In this document: in pieces, positions 52,075 through 62,618 of the stretch
Position numbering within the stretch: position 1 is the first letter of the stretch
Layout: every line of letters starts with the position of its first letter
NCBI RefSeq assembly: GCF_030814225.1
Contig: NZ_JAUSUR010000008.1
Span: 62,001-126,000 of the forward strand
Reading direction: 5' to 3'
DNA length: 64,000 bases
From: Breznakia pachnodae
Lineage (GTDB): Bacteria; Bacillota_I; Bacilli_A; Erysipelotrichales; Erysipelotrichaceae
Made by a program: the position numbers and the translations under genes
Notes under the pieces: generated by a model
Database searches by the model: none
What the model was told of the DNA's origin: nothing
What the model saw: only the letters and a program-made list of their open reading frames with translations

Positions 52075-52096
52075 TAAAAAGTGTTAACACACTTTT
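52075..52096 (-). terminator. Terminator of apt
   Basis: AAAAGTGT (52077-52084) pairs with ACACTTTT (52089-52096), with a 4-base loop and T-rich run on the minus strand. It overlaps the apt stop. Confidence 0.8.
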
Positions 52097-52610
52097 ATTG
52101 ATATATAATTAGTGAATTTACTTCATAGTTATCAAGTAAATCTCTACCTTTTAAATCCGCCAGTTCAATTAGGAAGTTACATCCAACAACTTCACCCCCT
52201 AGTTTTTCAACTAAATCAATTGTTCCTTTGACTGTACCACCAGTAGCAAGTAAGTCATCAATGATCAATACCCTTTGACCTTTTTTGATTGCATCCGCAT
52301 GAATATGTAGTTCATTTGTTCCATATTCTAAATCATATTCGATTGATTCTGTTGCTCTAGGTAATTTACCTGGTTTACGAATTGGAACAAATCCAATCTC
52401 TAATTCATATGCAACTGGACAACCAAAGATAAATCCTCTAGATTCTGGTCCTACAATTACATCTGCATTTACTTTTTTCGCGAATTCTACCATTTCATTG
52501 CATGCTGCACGAAATGCTTTTCCATTTTGCATGATTGGTGTAATGTCGCGAAACAACACGCCATCAATAGGAAAATCCTGTATTTCTGCTATATAATCTT
52601 TATAATCCAT
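52095..52610 (-). CDS. apt: Adenine phosphoribosyltransferase
   Basis: This 171-residue enzyme salvages adenine to AMP with PRPP. The PRPP loop [17 protein letters not shown] is near residue 118, [11 protein letters not shown] near 57, and [14 protein letters not shown] near 82 is the flexible hood that is diagnostic of Apt. AGAGGTGAC precedes the ATG. It lies between recJ and rel, as in many Firmicutes. Confidence 0.96.
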   Translation of the reverse strand: MDYKDYIAEIQDFPIDGVLFRDITPIMQNGKAFRAACNEMVEFAKKVNADVIVGPESRGFIFGCPVAYELEIGFVPIRKPGKLPRATESIEYDLEYGTNELHIHADAIKKGQRVLIIDDLLATGGTVKGTIDLVEKLGGEVVGCNFLIELADLKGRDLLDNYEVNSLIIYQ

Positions 52611-52625
52611 AAGTCACCTCTAGTG

Positions 52626-54218
52626 CTATTCTAACACATCATCAACCATCATGTTAATAGATTTTTTATTTCTGAACATATTAATTCCTAAATCACCAAT
52701 AAATGATAAAGGACGATTTGCCAACTTATTTAATAAATGGCCATGTTGGAAATATAAATACTCCATTGTTGGTGATACAAACTTTAAATGCAAACCATTA
52801 CTCATGGTAGAAACTTGCAACTCACTATCATTAATCAAAAATTTTGGTTTTTCAAAGTCAACACCAAATGGTTCTAATTTGCTTAATGATTCAATTTCTC
52901 TAAATGATATATCTTGTGGTTCTAATCGAATATAAGACTGATGTTCTTCTTCAAACTCTTCATCACATTTCATCTGACTATAGTCAATTAAATCTTCTAA
53001 TACAGATTCATGAAGCGATATTCCTGCAGCTTGTCTGTGCCCACCAAAGCTCAATAACTGATCTTTGAACTCATCGAAGAACGTAGAAACATCTATTCCA
53101 ATACTGCGAATACTACCTTTCAGAATATCTTCACTCTGACTCAACACCATAACTGGTCGTTGGTATTTTTTACTGATTTTTGCAGCTACCACACCATTCA
53201 AACCTTCGTGAAATTCAGGACTATGAACAATAATAAATGATTGACTGTCATCTACCTGTTGTAGTGCAATCTTTTCGTTTGTGCTACTAATTTTTTTTCT
53301 TGTTTCATTCAAACGATTAATTTGTGTAGCAACTTTCTTTAATGAATCATGATCTCTCATCAGCAAATAACGAACAAGTGTGTTCACATTTGCCTGATCA
53401 GCCAATCTTCCTAAACTATTTAATTTTGGTACAATCTGAAATGCAATCTTTGTTGTATCCCAGTGATTACTCGTGTCAGCTAATAATGTAATCGCAGGAA
53501 AATCCATTTGCTTCAACAACTGAATTCCCTCTTTGATAATGACACGGTTTGCATCTAATGCTCCTACCATATCTCCGATTGTCGCAATACAAGCTAAAAC
53601 GGTATGATATGGATCATCACCAATCAAACGTTTACTAATTAAATATGCTAATCCTGCACCACAGAGTCTTCCATAGAAAGGATCCAACACATTTGGATGT
53701 AAGAAATAATCATATACTAAATCTTCATCGTCATATGCATGATGATCACTTAATATAACAGTAACGTTATGATCTTTTGCATATTGAAGTTCCTCAGTTG
53801 CCTTTACACCATTATCCACTGTAATCAAAATACTATAATCTTTTTCTACAGCTGCTTTTACAGTATCAAGACTTACTCCATACCCTTCTTTAAATCGGTC
53901 AGGAATATAATACCCACATTGGCAGCCAAAACGCGTTAAAGCATCATACAGGATTGTTGTTGAACAAACTCCATCACAGTCATAGTCACCACAAATCATA
54001 ATCTTTTCATTGTTTACTTTCGCAGCTTGTAATCTATCAATGATTGGGTCAAGAAAACTCAAATCAAATTGTGATGTAAGCATATCCTGATGTAAGATTT
54101 GATCAATCATCAGATCATCAAGATGCTTGCTTGCAAGTACTTTTGAAGCAATTGTACCTAACTTATATTTCTCTTGTAATTCTTTATAATTATTTATCTC
54201 TAACTCTTCATATATCAT
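52626..54218 (-). CDS. recJ: Single-stranded-DNA-specific exonuclease RecJ
   Basis: This 530-residue DHH-family 5'-3' exonuclease has motif I CGDYDCDGVCSTT near residue 77, a DHH motif LSDHHAYDDE near 155 and DHHA1 with FGGHRQAAGIS near 385. The chain is shorter than B. subtilis RecJ (about 786) because the extra C-terminal part is missing, and close to the E. coli length. The core looks complete. Repair and recombination of single-stranded ends is the family role. Confidence 0.94.
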   Translation of the reverse strand: MIYEELEINNYKELQEKYKLGTIASKVLASKHLDDLMIDQILHQDMLTSQFDLSFLDPIIDRLQAAKVNNEKIMICGDYDCDGVCSTTILYDALTRFGCQCGYYIPDRFKEGYGVSLDTVKAAVEKDYSILITVDNGVKATEELQYAKDHNVTVILSDHHAYDDEDLVYDYFLHPNVLDPFYGRLCGAGLAYLISKRLIGDDPYHTVLACIATIGDMVGALDANRVIIKEGIQLLKQMDFPAITLLADTSNHWDTTKIAFQIVPKLNSLGRLADQANVNTLVRYLLMRDHDSLKKVATQINRLNETRKKISSTNEKIALQQVDDSQSFIIVHSPEFHEGLNGVVAAKISKKYQRPVMVLSQSEDILKGSIRSIGIDVSTFFDEFKDQLLSFGGHRQAAGISLHESVLEDLIDYSQMKCDEEFEEEHQSYIRLEPQDISFREIESLSKLEPFGVDFEKPKFLINDSELQVSTMSNGLHLKFVSPTMEYLYFQHGHLLNKLANRPLSFIGDLGINMFRNKKSINMMVDDVLE

Positions 54219-54238
54219 AGTAAAAAACTCCTGTGATT

Positions 54239-54247
54239 ATCATACCA
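54239..54247 (-). promoter_or_regulatory. Extended -10 promoter of recJ
   Basis: On the minus strand TGG-TATGAT lies 20 bases before the recJ ATG, after the secDF terminator. Confidence 0.4.
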
Positions 54248-54280
54248 TAAAACGTAAGCCTTGGTTTACTTTTTGCCAAA

Positions 54281-54310
54281 GAAAAACCAGAAGAGAGATT
54301 CTCTTCTGGT
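54281..54310 (-). terminator. Terminator of secDF
   Basis: A 10-bp stem (54286-54295 with 54301-54310) has a 5-base loop and TTTTTC on the minus strand. Confidence 0.92.
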
Positions 54311-54319
54311 AATTAGTTT

Positions 54320-56611
54320 TTAATAATCATTCACTCCTGGAATAATATGTTCTTCTACTTCATCAATTTTTTTACGTTTCTTTTTCGTTTTATTTTTATG
54401 TTTGAATTTAATACGTAAACGATACCACAGTTGTGCTGCAATAAATAATGATGAATTTGCACCAGCGATAAGTCCAACTAGAAGTGCAATATTGAAGTCA
54501 AAGATATTACGGCTTCCAAGCGCTAACAAACAAATAACTGGAATAATTGTAGTTACTGTTGTAATGATTGAACGAACAACCGTTTCTTGAAGTGACTTAT
54601 TAACAATTTCACGATATTGATCATTGGTAATTGCCTTACGACCATATGAAGCAACATTTTCACGCATTCTATCAAAAATAACTATGGAGTCATTAATCGA
54701 ATACCCAATAATTGTTAGAATTACTGCAATAATATCAGTAGATATTTCCATACGGAAGATTGCGAATACTGCCAAGATAATCAATACGTCATGAATAAGC
54801 GCAACAATACCACTAGCTGCATAATCCCATTTGAATCGGAAACTAACATAAATCAGTATCGCAATCCATGAAAGAATTGACATAATAAATGCATTCTTTA
54901 CTAATTCCTGACCAATAATTGGTGAAACTGTAGAATCTGATGTTTCTGCATTGTATGTTTCACTCATATAAGCGTTCACTGCATCACGTTGTTCTTCAGT
55001 GATTGCTTTTTTGATTGATACAGTAGCTACATCATTATCATCACCTGAAATCGTAATTTTACTTGTTTTAATACCAAGATCTTCAAATTCTTTTTCCAGT
55101 GTTGAAGACTTCAATGACTGATCTGCATCAATTGTAATTTTTGTACCACTAGAGAAATCAATACCTAAGTTAAATACTCCATTTCCTCCAGCACCATTTA
55201 CAGCCATTGAACCAATTCCAAACACTAAGATAGCAATTGAAACCATCCAGAAATATTTTGCATTCTTAATAAAGTCAAATTTATCAAAGAATGAATTGTT
55301 TTTCTTTGTTTCACCTAAAGTTAAGTTAGGAATATCTGATTCTTTAATTCCAAACCAGCTCTTCTTGTTGTCCAAGTATCCACTCTTAACAACTTGTCCC
55401 AGTAAGAAACGAACAATAGAAACATTAAATACAATTGCTAAGATTGTTGAAATCATTAACATCGTAGCAAATCCTTTTACACTTCCAGTTCCAAAAGAAT
55501 ACAGAATTACAGCTGATAATAATGTTGTAATTTGAGAATCCAGAATCGTAGATAACGATTTATGGTTTCCTTCTTTATAAGCTTGTTTTACGCTTCGACC
55601 AGACAACAAACAGTCTTTTATACGCTCAAAGGTAATAACACTACTATCAACAGCCATACCTACCCCAAGTACTAAGGCAGCAATACCACTAAGGGTAAAT
55701 ACACCACCCATTGCAGTATATACAACCAGTACGCCAAGTGTATAAGCAGCAACAGCCACTCCTGAAATAATACCTGTAAAACGGTATAATAAAATCATAA
55801 ATACAATAATTGCAGCAATTCCAATTCCACCAGCAAGGATTGTCGAGTCGAACGCACCTTCTCCCAGGTTTGGACTTACTACATTTGAATAAACTTCAGT
55901 CATTTGGAAATTCAATGATCCAGAGTTTAATAAGTCTACTAATTGTTGAGCTTCTGCTTCTGTAAATCCACCAGAGATAACAACTGTATCACTGTTTAAA
56001 CCTTCACTTACAGTAGCTGTTGAAATATATGCAGGACCTCCATCATCTTCTGATACTTTTGATTCTGCTGCATACGATTGACCTTCTTTGTAGTCCAACC
56101 ATGTAACCATAAGCTTATCTGAAGTTTGTGATAATGCACTTGTTGCTTCATAGAATTTATCAGTATCTGCAATCTTCAGTTGAACAACTGGTGAACCATC
56201 TTGATATGATAAAGAAGCTCCACCTTCTGTTAAAACAGTAGCATCCATTAATAAATTATCACTTGTGTCCCTAAATGATAATGTTGCAGTGCTTGAAATA
56301 ACATTACGTGCTTCTTCATTATCTGATATACCAGCTAATTGTACACGGATACGATTTCCTTCCACAGTGATTTCTGGTTCACTAACCCCTAATACGTTAA
56401 TTCTTTTAGAAACGGCACTTGCTACAGCTGACATATCTACGCTGTCTTTACTAGCACCTTCCAGTGGTTTTATTTCATATAGAATTTCAAAACCACCTTT
56501 TAAATCTAACCCTAAATTCATGTTGTTGATGGCACTTTGTGCAAAGATACCAACAATGCTGATTAAGGCTAACATTGTACATGCAAATACAATCAGTCTT
56601 TTCTTAATCAT
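54320..56611 (-). CDS. secDF: Protein translocase SecDF, fused SecD-SecF
   Basis: This 763-residue fusion of SecD (about 1-430) and SecF (about 455-763) has 12 membrane helices and two periplasmic-type loops. Conserved LGLDLKGGFEI near residue 33, ALVLGVGMAVDSSVITFERIKD near 310, and in SecF GYSINDSIVIFDRMREN near 640 are present. It uses proton motive force to help the Sec channel. The fused form is known in B. subtilis. It overlaps the upstream ComN-like gene by 8 bases. Confidence 0.96.
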   Translation of the reverse strand: MIKKRLIVFACTMLALISIVGIFAQSAINNMNLGLDLKGGFEILYEIKPLEGASKDSVDMSAVASAVSKRINVLGVSEPEITVEGNRIRVQLAGISDNEEARNVISSTATLSFRDTSDNLLMDATVLTEGGASLSYQDGSPVVQLKIADTDKFYEATSALSQTSDKLMVTWLDYKEGQSYAAESKVSEDDGGPAYISTATVSEGLNSDTVVISGGFTEAEAQQLVDLLNSGSLNFQMTEVYSNVVSPNLGEGAFDSTILAGGIGIAAIIVFMILLYRFTGIISGVAVAAYTLGVLVVYTAMGGVFTLSGIAALVLGVGMAVDSSVITFERIKDCLLSGRSVKQAYKEGNHKSLSTILDSQITTLLSAVILYSFGTGSVKGFATMLMISTILAIVFNVSIVRFLLGQVVKSGYLDNKKSWFGIKESDIPNLTLGETKKNNSFFDKFDFIKNAKYFWMVSIAILVFGIGSMAVNGAGGNGVFNLGIDFSSGTKITIDADQSLKSSTLEKEFEDLGIKTSKITISGDDNDVATVSIKKAITEEQRDAVNAYMSETYNAETSDSTVSPIIGQELVKNAFIMSILSWIAILIYVSFRFKWDYAASGIVALIHDVLIILAVFAIFRMEISTDIIAVILTIIGYSINDSIVIFDRMRENVASYGRKAITNDQYREIVNKSLQETVVRSIITTVTTIIPVICLLALGSRNIFDFNIALLVGLIAGANSSLFIAAQLWYRLRIKFKHKNKTKKKRKKIDEVEEHIIPGVNDY

Positions 56612-56900
56612 CCAATTCTCCTCTCAGTATTCCATTAATACTATCTAACTCTAGTTTCGAACCCTGTTCGATGGCATTCAGAGACAAATACGTAACTACT
56701 TTTGCTACATCCAAATTCATAATATCATTTACTGCATCATTCATGTTTGTAACATTTTTATTCCTCCAGACAAATTCCGTAAGCGTACGAGATACTTGTC
56801 TGTATGTAAGTGAAGCTAGTTTTTCTCTTTTCAGCTGATTTGTTTTTAGCGTAAGGGCCAACTGAACATCCTTACTTGTTAAGATTTTATCACTTACCAT
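56604..56900 (-). CDS. ComN-like post-transcriptional regulator
   Basis: This 98-residue small helical protein fits the post-transcriptional regulator family of ComN/YrzD, which lies next to secDF and spoVB in B. subtilis. The pattern KREKLASLTYRQVSRTLTEFVWR and DIMNLDVAKVVTYLSLNAIEQG fits in length and hydrophobic spacing. The assignment rests on context and pattern, not on a strong motif. ComN destabilises comE mRNA in B. subtilis; a similar role here is unproven. GGAGAAG precedes the ATG. Confidence 0.65.
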   Translation of the reverse strand: MVSDKILTSKDVQLALTLKTNQLKREKLASLTYRQVSRTLTEFVWRNKNVTNMNDAVNDIMNLDVAKVVTYLSLNAIEQGSKLELDSINGILRGELDD

Positions 56901-56926
56901 ATCTTCTCCTCAATACATACTGTAAT

Positions 56927-56955
56927 ATTATAAAACATTTTCATCAAAAAACCAA
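56927..56955 (-). promoter_or_regulatory. Promoter of the ComN-like-secDF operon
   Basis: On the minus strand TTGGTT (56950-56955) and TATAAT (56927-56932) have a 17-base spacer. Confidence 0.6.
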
Positions 56956-56971
56956 AAAAAATTGTAAGATA

Positions 56972-58837
56972 TTACATTGCTAAGATTTTTTCTTTTAATT
57001 TTTCATATTGGTTTGTTTTTATATGTCCTAATTGTGACTCTCTAAAGTCACTTCCAAACGCACCTCTGCTTAGTACAACAATTGGTGGCATTTGAATTCG
57101 TTTGAACACTGCATTATGGAATGTTCTAAGCAACCATTCCAAATCATTTATAAATGCTTCAGGTTCATTTAAACCATAATGCATGATCCATTTACCAATT
57201 TCAGTCTGGTAAATACTGCCATCTAAATAAGACTCCATAAACATTTCTATATTCCCTGTTGGATATTCCAATAACTTCTGTAATATATAATCATGATAGT
57301 ACCATTTCATTGGATCTAACTGATTTTCTTTCAACTCAGCACTTGGAGGCATTTCCCATTTAATCTCACCATCAACAATTTCTGGAATTAGTGAATTCGA
57401 AATTACTTCCTTTTCAAAATAAGCATTTAAATCTCTGGCAACTTGAAATGCCTGGACTTTGGTTAAATCCCCAATTGGTGAAATTGCACCAATGCTATCA
57501 CCATACAATGTACAATAGCCAAGAGCAACTTCAATTTTATTTGCATTATTAACAATCACTCCATTTTCAACAGACGCAAACGTTGACAACAAATGTCCTC
57601 GAATTCTCGCTTGAATATTCTCTTCAGTTAAGGTGTGATACGGTGGTTTATAACCATACGCTTCCAGCGTATCTAAAGATGCCTTGTTGATATCTTCAAT
57701 ACTGCCTTCACGTATTTCAATATCAAGACGTTCCGCTAATAATCGAGCATTGCCTTTAGTTGTATCTGAATTGTACTTACTAGCAAGGTTATACCCAGTT
57801 ATTCTATCTTTTCCTAATGCTTTGACAAGCAGAGCAGCATTGATGCAACTATCAATCCCTCCACTTAAACCAATAATCCATTTTGGTTGAAACGGAAACA
57901 CTTGAGCATCAAATTCATATACTGCATGCGTCAGTGCACTTAATATCTTGTTTTCACAACGTTGTGCAATTGACATATTTTCAAAATCAAAAATTTTATA
58001 TTCTTCATTAAACTCATCATTCAAAGAGAACACTAAATCTCCTTGTTGATCATAAACACTACTATCACCATCAAACACAACAACATTCTTTCCAGTGTTT
58101 TGCATTCCACAGGCGTTTAGATAGAATACCATTGGCATCTTCTCTTTTAGCTGTTGTGCATGCTTCTTTAGTTGTTTGTTTCTGGAAACCTCCTTATTCA
58201 ACGTATAAGGACTTGTTGAAACATTAACAATAAAATCAACGTTCTGATTAGCATAGATACTTGTAACATCAACACTGTAGTCAAAACTCCAGATATCTTC
58301 ACAAACTTCTAAACCAATACGATATGTTTTGTCTTGATGCTCAAACAGGAATGGCGAAATTAATCCATCCATTGTTTGGAATAAGTAGTTGGATACTTCA
58401 ATACCACTTAAGAAGTAACGTGAATCATCAAAGAAACGATAATCAGGATTCAAATGCTTGATGTGAATCCCATCAAGAAGACCATTTTCTTTTTTTACCC
58501 ACTGTTTGTTGTATGCAAAGAAACTAGCATTGAAACGCGCTTTTCTGCCATCTCTACCACGTTCAACATTTTCAATTGGAGAATAGTAAAGATTACCAAA
58601 GATAATACCAATACCATCTGATAACTCTTTAATTCTTTCATTGTAGGAAGCTACATCTTCACAGAATGCATGATCAAGAAACTGATCCTGTAACATATAT
58701 CCACTGATGCACATTTCAGGAAATACAACGATATCTGCATGGTCATTTTTTGCCTTTTCAACATAATTTTTTAACACTTCAAAATTATGTTCACATTTCC
58801 CACTTTTCACATTCATTTGAACTAACGCTATTTGCAT
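56972..58837 (-). CDS. nadE: Glutamine-dependent NAD+ synthetase
   Basis: This 621-residue protein has an N-terminal nitrilase-type glutaminase with catalytic Glu41 (VVFPEMCISGY), a Lys near 115 and nucleophile Cys179 (GLEVCEDIW), and a C-terminal NAD synthetase with PP-loop IIGLSGGIDSC near 333. It amidates nicotinic acid adenine dinucleotide. The ATG at 58837 is chosen because GAGAGG lies 7 bases upstream and MQIALVQMNV is the family N-terminus. A frame 29 codons longer would read through a terminator hairpin. Confidence 0.95.
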   Translation of the reverse strand: MQIALVQMNVKSGKCEHNFEVLKNYVEKAKNDHADIVVFPEMCISGYMLQDQFLDHAFCEDVASYNERIKELSDGIGIIFGNLYYSPIENVERGRDGRKARFNASFFAYNKQWVKKENGLLDGIHIKHLNPDYRFFDDSRYFLSGIEVSNYLFQTMDGLISPFLFEHQDKTYRIGLEVCEDIWSFDYSVDVTSIYANQNVDFIVNVSTSPYTLNKEVSRNKQLKKHAQQLKEKMPMVFYLNACGMQNTGKNVVVFDGDSSVYDQQGDLVFSLNDEFNEEYKIFDFENMSIAQRCENKILSALTHAVYEFDAQVFPFQPKWIIGLSGGIDSCINAALLVKALGKDRITGYNLASKYNSDTTKGNARLLAERLDIEIREGSIEDINKASLDTLEAYGYKPPYHTLTEENIQARIRGHLLSTFASVENGVIVNNANKIEVALGYCTLYGDSIGAISPIGDLTKVQAFQVARDLNAYFEKEVISNSLIPEIVDGEIKWEMPPSAELKENQLDPMKWYYHDYILQKLLEYPTGNIEMFMESYLDGSIYQTEIGKWIMHYGLNEPEAFINDLEWLLRTFHNAVFKRIQMPPIVVLSRGAFGSDFRESQLGHIKTNQYEKLKEKILAM

Positions 58838-58875
58838 ACTTCTACCTCTCTTATAAAAACTTCGATTTATCACTA

Positions 58876-58910
58876 TCGTAAGAAAAGATGAAATATTCAT
58901 CTCATCTTTT
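58876..58910 (-). terminator. Terminator after folA, upstream of nadE
   Basis: AAAAGATGA (58883-58891) pairs with TCATCTTTT (58902-58910); the minus strand continues TTTTCTTA. It ends the thyA-folA transcript or attenuates nadE. Confidence 0.75.
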
Positions 58911-58932
58911 GCTGCATCATTCATTTTATACT

Positions 58933-59403
58933 TTATTTTCTAATATAATGAATTAATGTAAATCCTTCTTTTTTCTCTTTTGCTTCTATTATAAAATCAT
59001 CTTCATCAAACATTGGAAAGAATGTATCTCCTTCATAGTGCTCATCCACTAATGAAATCCACATCTCATCTACCCAAGGCAATGCATATTCATAGATTTT
59101 AGCTCCACCACATACATAAAGAATTTCGTCTTTATGCTTATATTCTTCCAATAACTTATCAAAATCATGAACCACTGTTACATTTTCATGATCAAATGAA
59201 TAGTCCTCATTTCTGGTAATAATATAAGTATGACGTTTTGGCAGTGGTTTCTTCATTGCATCAAAGGTTGTTCTTCCCATTACGATGTCATGATTTAGTG
59301 TGATTGCACGAAATGTCTTTAAATCTTCTGGAAGATTCCAAGGCATCCAGCCATCTTTTCCAATCACATGATTATCGCCAATTGCTACAACTAGTGAAAC
59401 CAT
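58933..59403 (-). CDS. folA: Dihydrofolate reductase
   Basis: This 156-residue enzyme reduces dihydrofolate with NADPH. It has VVAIGDNHVIGKDGWMPWNLPEDL (residues 5-28, with acidic Glu26 at the active site), VMGRTTFDAM near 41, and the cofactor-binding YVCGGAKIYEYAL near 97. It overlaps thyA by one base (TAATG), coupling the enzyme to the reaction that produces dihydrofolate. Confidence 0.96.
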   Translation of the reverse strand: MVSLVVAIGDNHVIGKDGWMPWNLPEDLKTFRAITLNHDIVMGRTTFDAMKKPLPKRHTYIITRNEDYSFDHENVTVVHDFDKLLEEYKHKDEILYVCGGAKIYEYALPWVDEMWISLVDEHYEGDTFFPMFDEDDFIIEAKEKKEGFTLIHYIRK

Positions 59404-60281
59404 TAGACACTAACCTTCCCTACTAATTTACCATGACTTTGGTAATCTTCAAGCTTAATATCATCAATTGTGAAATCAAAAATTGAAGTCACATCTTTAT
59501 TTAATACTAGTTTTGATAAAGGTAATGGTTCTCTTTCCATTTGTGTTCTTACTACATCAAAGTGATCTTTGTAGATATGTGCATCACCAAGTGTGTGAAC
59601 AAATTCTTTTGCTTCATACCCACATACTTGAGCAATCATTGCAGTCATAAGTGCATATGATGCAATATTGAAAGGTACTCCTAAAAATACATCTGCACTT
59701 CTTTGGTATAACTGACAAGATAAGTATTTCTTATCTGCACTTACATAGAACTGCAGGAATGCATGACAAGGTGGAAGAGCCATTTTATCAACTTGTGCTG
59801 GATTCCACGCTGAAATAATATGTCTTCTTGAGAAAGGATTATTTTTTAACCCATCAATTAATCGTTGAACCTGGTCAATTCCTTCTCCATTAAAGTCTCG
59901 CCATTGTTTACCATAAACAGGACCTAATTCGCCATGTTTCGCAGCAAACTCATCACTTTCTTTAATCTTTTCTACAAACTCTTCTAATGTTTCACCTTGG
60001 TAATCATCAGACTTTGTATAGTTTTCGTATGGCCATTCATTCCAGATACGAACATTACGGTCAACCAGATACTTAATATTTGTATCTCCTTTTAAGAACC
60101 ACAATAACTCTTCTGCGATTGGTCTTAAAAACAATTTCTTTGTTGTCATTAGTGGGAATCCATCTAATAAGTTATATCTTGTTTGATATCCAAATACACT
60201 TCTTGTACCAGTTCCAGTACGATCATCACGGTCTTCACCGTTTTCTAAAATGTACTCACACATGTCTAAATATTGTTTCAT
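59403..60281 (-). CDS. thyA: Thymidylate synthase
   Basis: This 292-residue enzyme methylates dUMP with methylenetetrahydrofolate. The catalytic Cys172 is in [24 protein letters not shown] lies just before it, and [15 protein letters not shown] near 204 is the folate contact region. A short insertion near residues 88-118 makes it longer than the E. coli form (264). It is followed by folA; its Shine-Dalgarno overlaps the end of the rsuA gene. Confidence 0.97.
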   Translation of the reverse strand: MKQYLDMCEYILENGEDRDDRTGTGTRSVFGYQTRYNLLDGFPLMTTKKLFLRPIAEELLWFLKGDTNIKYLVDRNVRIWNEWPYENYTKSDDYQGETLEEFVEKIKESDEFAAKHGELGPVYGKQWRDFNGEGIDQVQRLIDGLKNNPFSRRHIISAWNPAQVDKMALPPCHAFLQFYVSADKKYLSCQLYQRSADVFLGVPFNIASYALMTAMIAQVCGYEAKEFVHTLGDAHIYKDHFDVVRTQMEREPLPLSKLVLNKDVTSIFDFTIDDIKLEDYQSHGKLVGKVSV

Positions 60282-60282
60282 T

Positions 60283-60984
60283 TTACTTTTCTCCTTTTAA
60301 TTGCATAATTTCTTCATCACTAAGAAAACGATAATCACCTTCTTCTAGCGATGAATCCAAGAGTAATGTGCCTACTCTTATCCGCTTTAGATATAATACC
60401 TCATTTCCTACTGCATGGAACATTCTTTTGACCTGATGAAATTTTCCTTCTGTCAGAATCATATGAACTATCGTATCTTCTTTTTTTATTATTTTTGCTG
60501 GCTTTGTATATTCTTCATCAATCAGAACACCAGTTTCTAGTTTGATAATATCATCATCACTTAGTGGTTTCTCAAGTTCTACATAATATTCTTTTTCAAC
60601 ATGATGTTTTGGTGAAAGTAAATTGTGAGAGAACTTTCCATCATTTGTAAGTATCAGCAAACCTACTGTATCAACATCCAAACGACCTACTGGAAACAAA
60701 TCCAGTGCAAAGTCTTCTTCAATCAGATGAAGTACACTTGGATCAAGTTCATCTACAGTTGAACTGATATAGCCTTCAGGTTTATTCAACATCAAATAGT
60801 AGAATTCCTGATAAAAAACAGGCATTTCATCATATACTATCTTATCATTTATTTCGTCAATTTTTGTATCATCATTACGACAGACTTCACCATTAACCGT
60901 GATAAAACCCTGACGTATTAATTTCTTTACTTCTTTTCTGGTTCCTAATTTGGCATGAGCCAAATACTTATCTAATCGCATCAT
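60283..60984 (-). CDS. rsuA: Pseudouridine synthase, RsuA type
   Basis: This 233-residue protein has an N-terminal S4 domain (1-60) and an RsuA/RluB-type catalytic domain with Asp in [19 protein letters not shown] near residue 100. KPEGYISS near 67 and [17 protein letters not shown] near 188 match RsuA, which modifies U516 of 16S rRNA. RluB/RluE cannot be fully excluded. It overlaps the flippase gene by 4 bases (ATGA). Confidence 0.88.
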   Translation of the reverse strand: MMRLDKYLAHAKLGTRKEVKKLIRQGFITVNGEVCRNDDTKIDEINDKIVYDEMPVFYQEFYYLMLNKPEGYISSTVDELDPSVLHLIEEDFALDLFPVGRLDVDTVGLLILTNDGKFSHNLLSPKHHVEKEYYVELEKPLSDDDIIKLETGVLIDEEYTKPAKIIKKEDTIVHMILTEGKFHQVKRMFHAVGNEVLYLKRIRVGTLLLDSSLEEGDYRFLSDEEIMQLKGEK

Positions 60985-62618
60985 TTTCTGAATCTTCCTT
61001 TGAACTTTTCACTTATTGTACTTAAGTCAAATCCAAATATCGATTGTGGAATATGACAATATGCTGTGATTCCAAAGTAAGCAAGACAACAAATGATTCC
61101 CATAATACCTAAATAAATCAGACTGATAATTCTGTTTCCAGTGTAATCAATCATTCCAAAGAAATTAAATACAAGACTTACTAAGTAGAATCCACCAATA
61201 CCAATTAACATAAATATAATTTTACGTAAGGTGTAGCGCCATTTCACTTTATAATTTCTTTGAATAATAATGATATTTAATCCAGCAAATATTGCATAAG
61301 CAATAAAACTCGAAAGAACCATACCACCTACTCCAACCATTGAAATAAGCCAACGGTTGGTCACGATTTTAATAAGTGCAAAGATCATTGTTGTGAAGAT
61401 AATTTTCTTTCTTTGACCTACTGACATTACTAGTGATGAGAAGATTGGACAAATCGTTGCTGATAATCCTTCTAAAGCAAACCACTTTAATATCATTGTA
61501 TAGGTCTCTAAATTCTCTCCAGTTGGTCCGTATAATGTATAAATAATCGGTTTCGCAAATACAAATAATGCAAAACAGATTGGTAATGCAATATATACAA
61601 CTGATTCAACACAATTGGAAATATACTTTTGAACCAATCCTGGTTGTCTGCGTTCTCTGGCTTCCGTAATATATGGATAAATAGCTGAGCTAAACCCAGG
61701 AGCTAGAATCATAGGTATTGCAATTAATTTCATTGCCTTATAATAAACTCCATCTTTATAGAGATTAATAACACTAGCATCGCTAATACCAAAGGCTTTC
61801 ATACCTGGTACAAAGTCCCACTGGTTAATGATGGTATCACAATACCCAAAAACCGCAGTAATTAAGAACGGAATTGCCAGAAAAATTAATTCTTTGAATA
61901 ATTCTTTAGAATCTCTACTTTCTCCATCCTGTTGTTTCGCTAAACGTTTAATTGGTAATACTTTTTTTCGATCATAACTTTTGATATATAGAATAGTCAG
62001 AAATCCAGCTACTGAAGTTGCAATAACTCCAAAATAAACAGCCCATATTCTATCTGCATTAAATACATAAATTGCAATACAACTTACTCCTAAAAGAAAT
62101 ACAATACGAACAATCTGCTCAACAACCTGAGAAGCTGAATATATTTGCATTTCCTTCATTCCCTGATAAAAGCCTCGAAAACTACTAAGGACAGGAATAA
62201 TGAAAATTGCCAGTGACAATAAAATCAATGTCATTCTCATTGCTGGGATTGAACTTTCATCTGCAGCTATCTGAGTTGCGATTGGTGTACTGAATATTAC
62301 CATAAAACACATACAGATAAATCCCAATGCAAGCATTGTATAAAAAGAAATTTTCTTTACCAGCAATGCTGTTTTATAATCTTCACGTGTTAAATAACGA
62401 GATACTAATGTAGCAATTGCAAATGGTAAACCTGCAGATGCAATCATTAGAATATAAGAATACACATTATATGCTTCAGAATAAATTGCTCTATTTTCAC
62501 TTGTCTGCAGAATTGCATCAAAAGGAATTGTATAAAATAAACTTAAAAATTTAGAAATTAATAAACCAGCACTCGAAATCAATCCACCAGTTAATAATGA
62601 TTGTTTTCTGTTACTCAT
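60981..62618 (-). CDS. MOP-family flippase (MurJ/SpoVB-like polysaccharide exporter)
   Basis: This 545-residue membrane protein has about 14 hydrophobic helices with the MOP pattern: SLLTGGLISSAGLLISKFLSL at the start, VLSSFRGFYQGMKEMQIYSASQVVEQIVRI near residue 147, and AIYPYITEARER near 305. SpoVB/MurJ-like proteins flip lipid-linked cell wall precursors; the substrate here is not certain. The ATG at 62618 has GAGG 6 bases upstream; a TTG two codons earlier is less likely. It overlaps the lipoprotein gene by 8 bases. Confidence 0.85.
   Translation of the reverse strand: MSNRKQSLLTGGLISSAGLLISKFLSLFYTIPFDAILQTSENRAIYSEAYNVYSYILMIASAGLPFAIATLVSRYLTREDYKTALLVKKISFYTMLALGFICMCFMVIFSTPIATQIAADESSIPAMRMTLILLSLAIFIIPVLSSFRGFYQGMKEMQIYSASQVVEQIVRIVFLLGVSCIAIYVFNADRIWAVYFGVIATSVAGFLTILYIKSYDRKKVLPIKRLAKQQDGESRDSKELFKELIFLAIPFLITAVFGYCDTIINQWDFVPGMKAFGISDASVINLYKDGVYYKAMKLIAIPMILAPGFSSAIYPYITEARERRQPGLVQKYISNCVESVVYIALPICFALFVFAKPIIYTLYGPTGENLETYTMILKWFALEGLSATICPIFSSLVMSVGQRKKIIFTTMIFALIKIVTNRWLISMVGVGGMVLSSFIAYAIFAGLNIIIIQRNYKVKWRYTLRKIIFMLIGIGGFYLVSLVFNFFGMIDYTGNRIISLIYLGIMGIICCLAYFGITAYCHIPQSIFGFDLSTISEKFKGRFRK

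Noticed and set aside
58838..58924. Longer nadE start at 58924
   Set aside because: The 29 extra codons cross a terminator-like hairpin, do not match the family N-terminus, and the ATG at 58837 has a good ribosome site.
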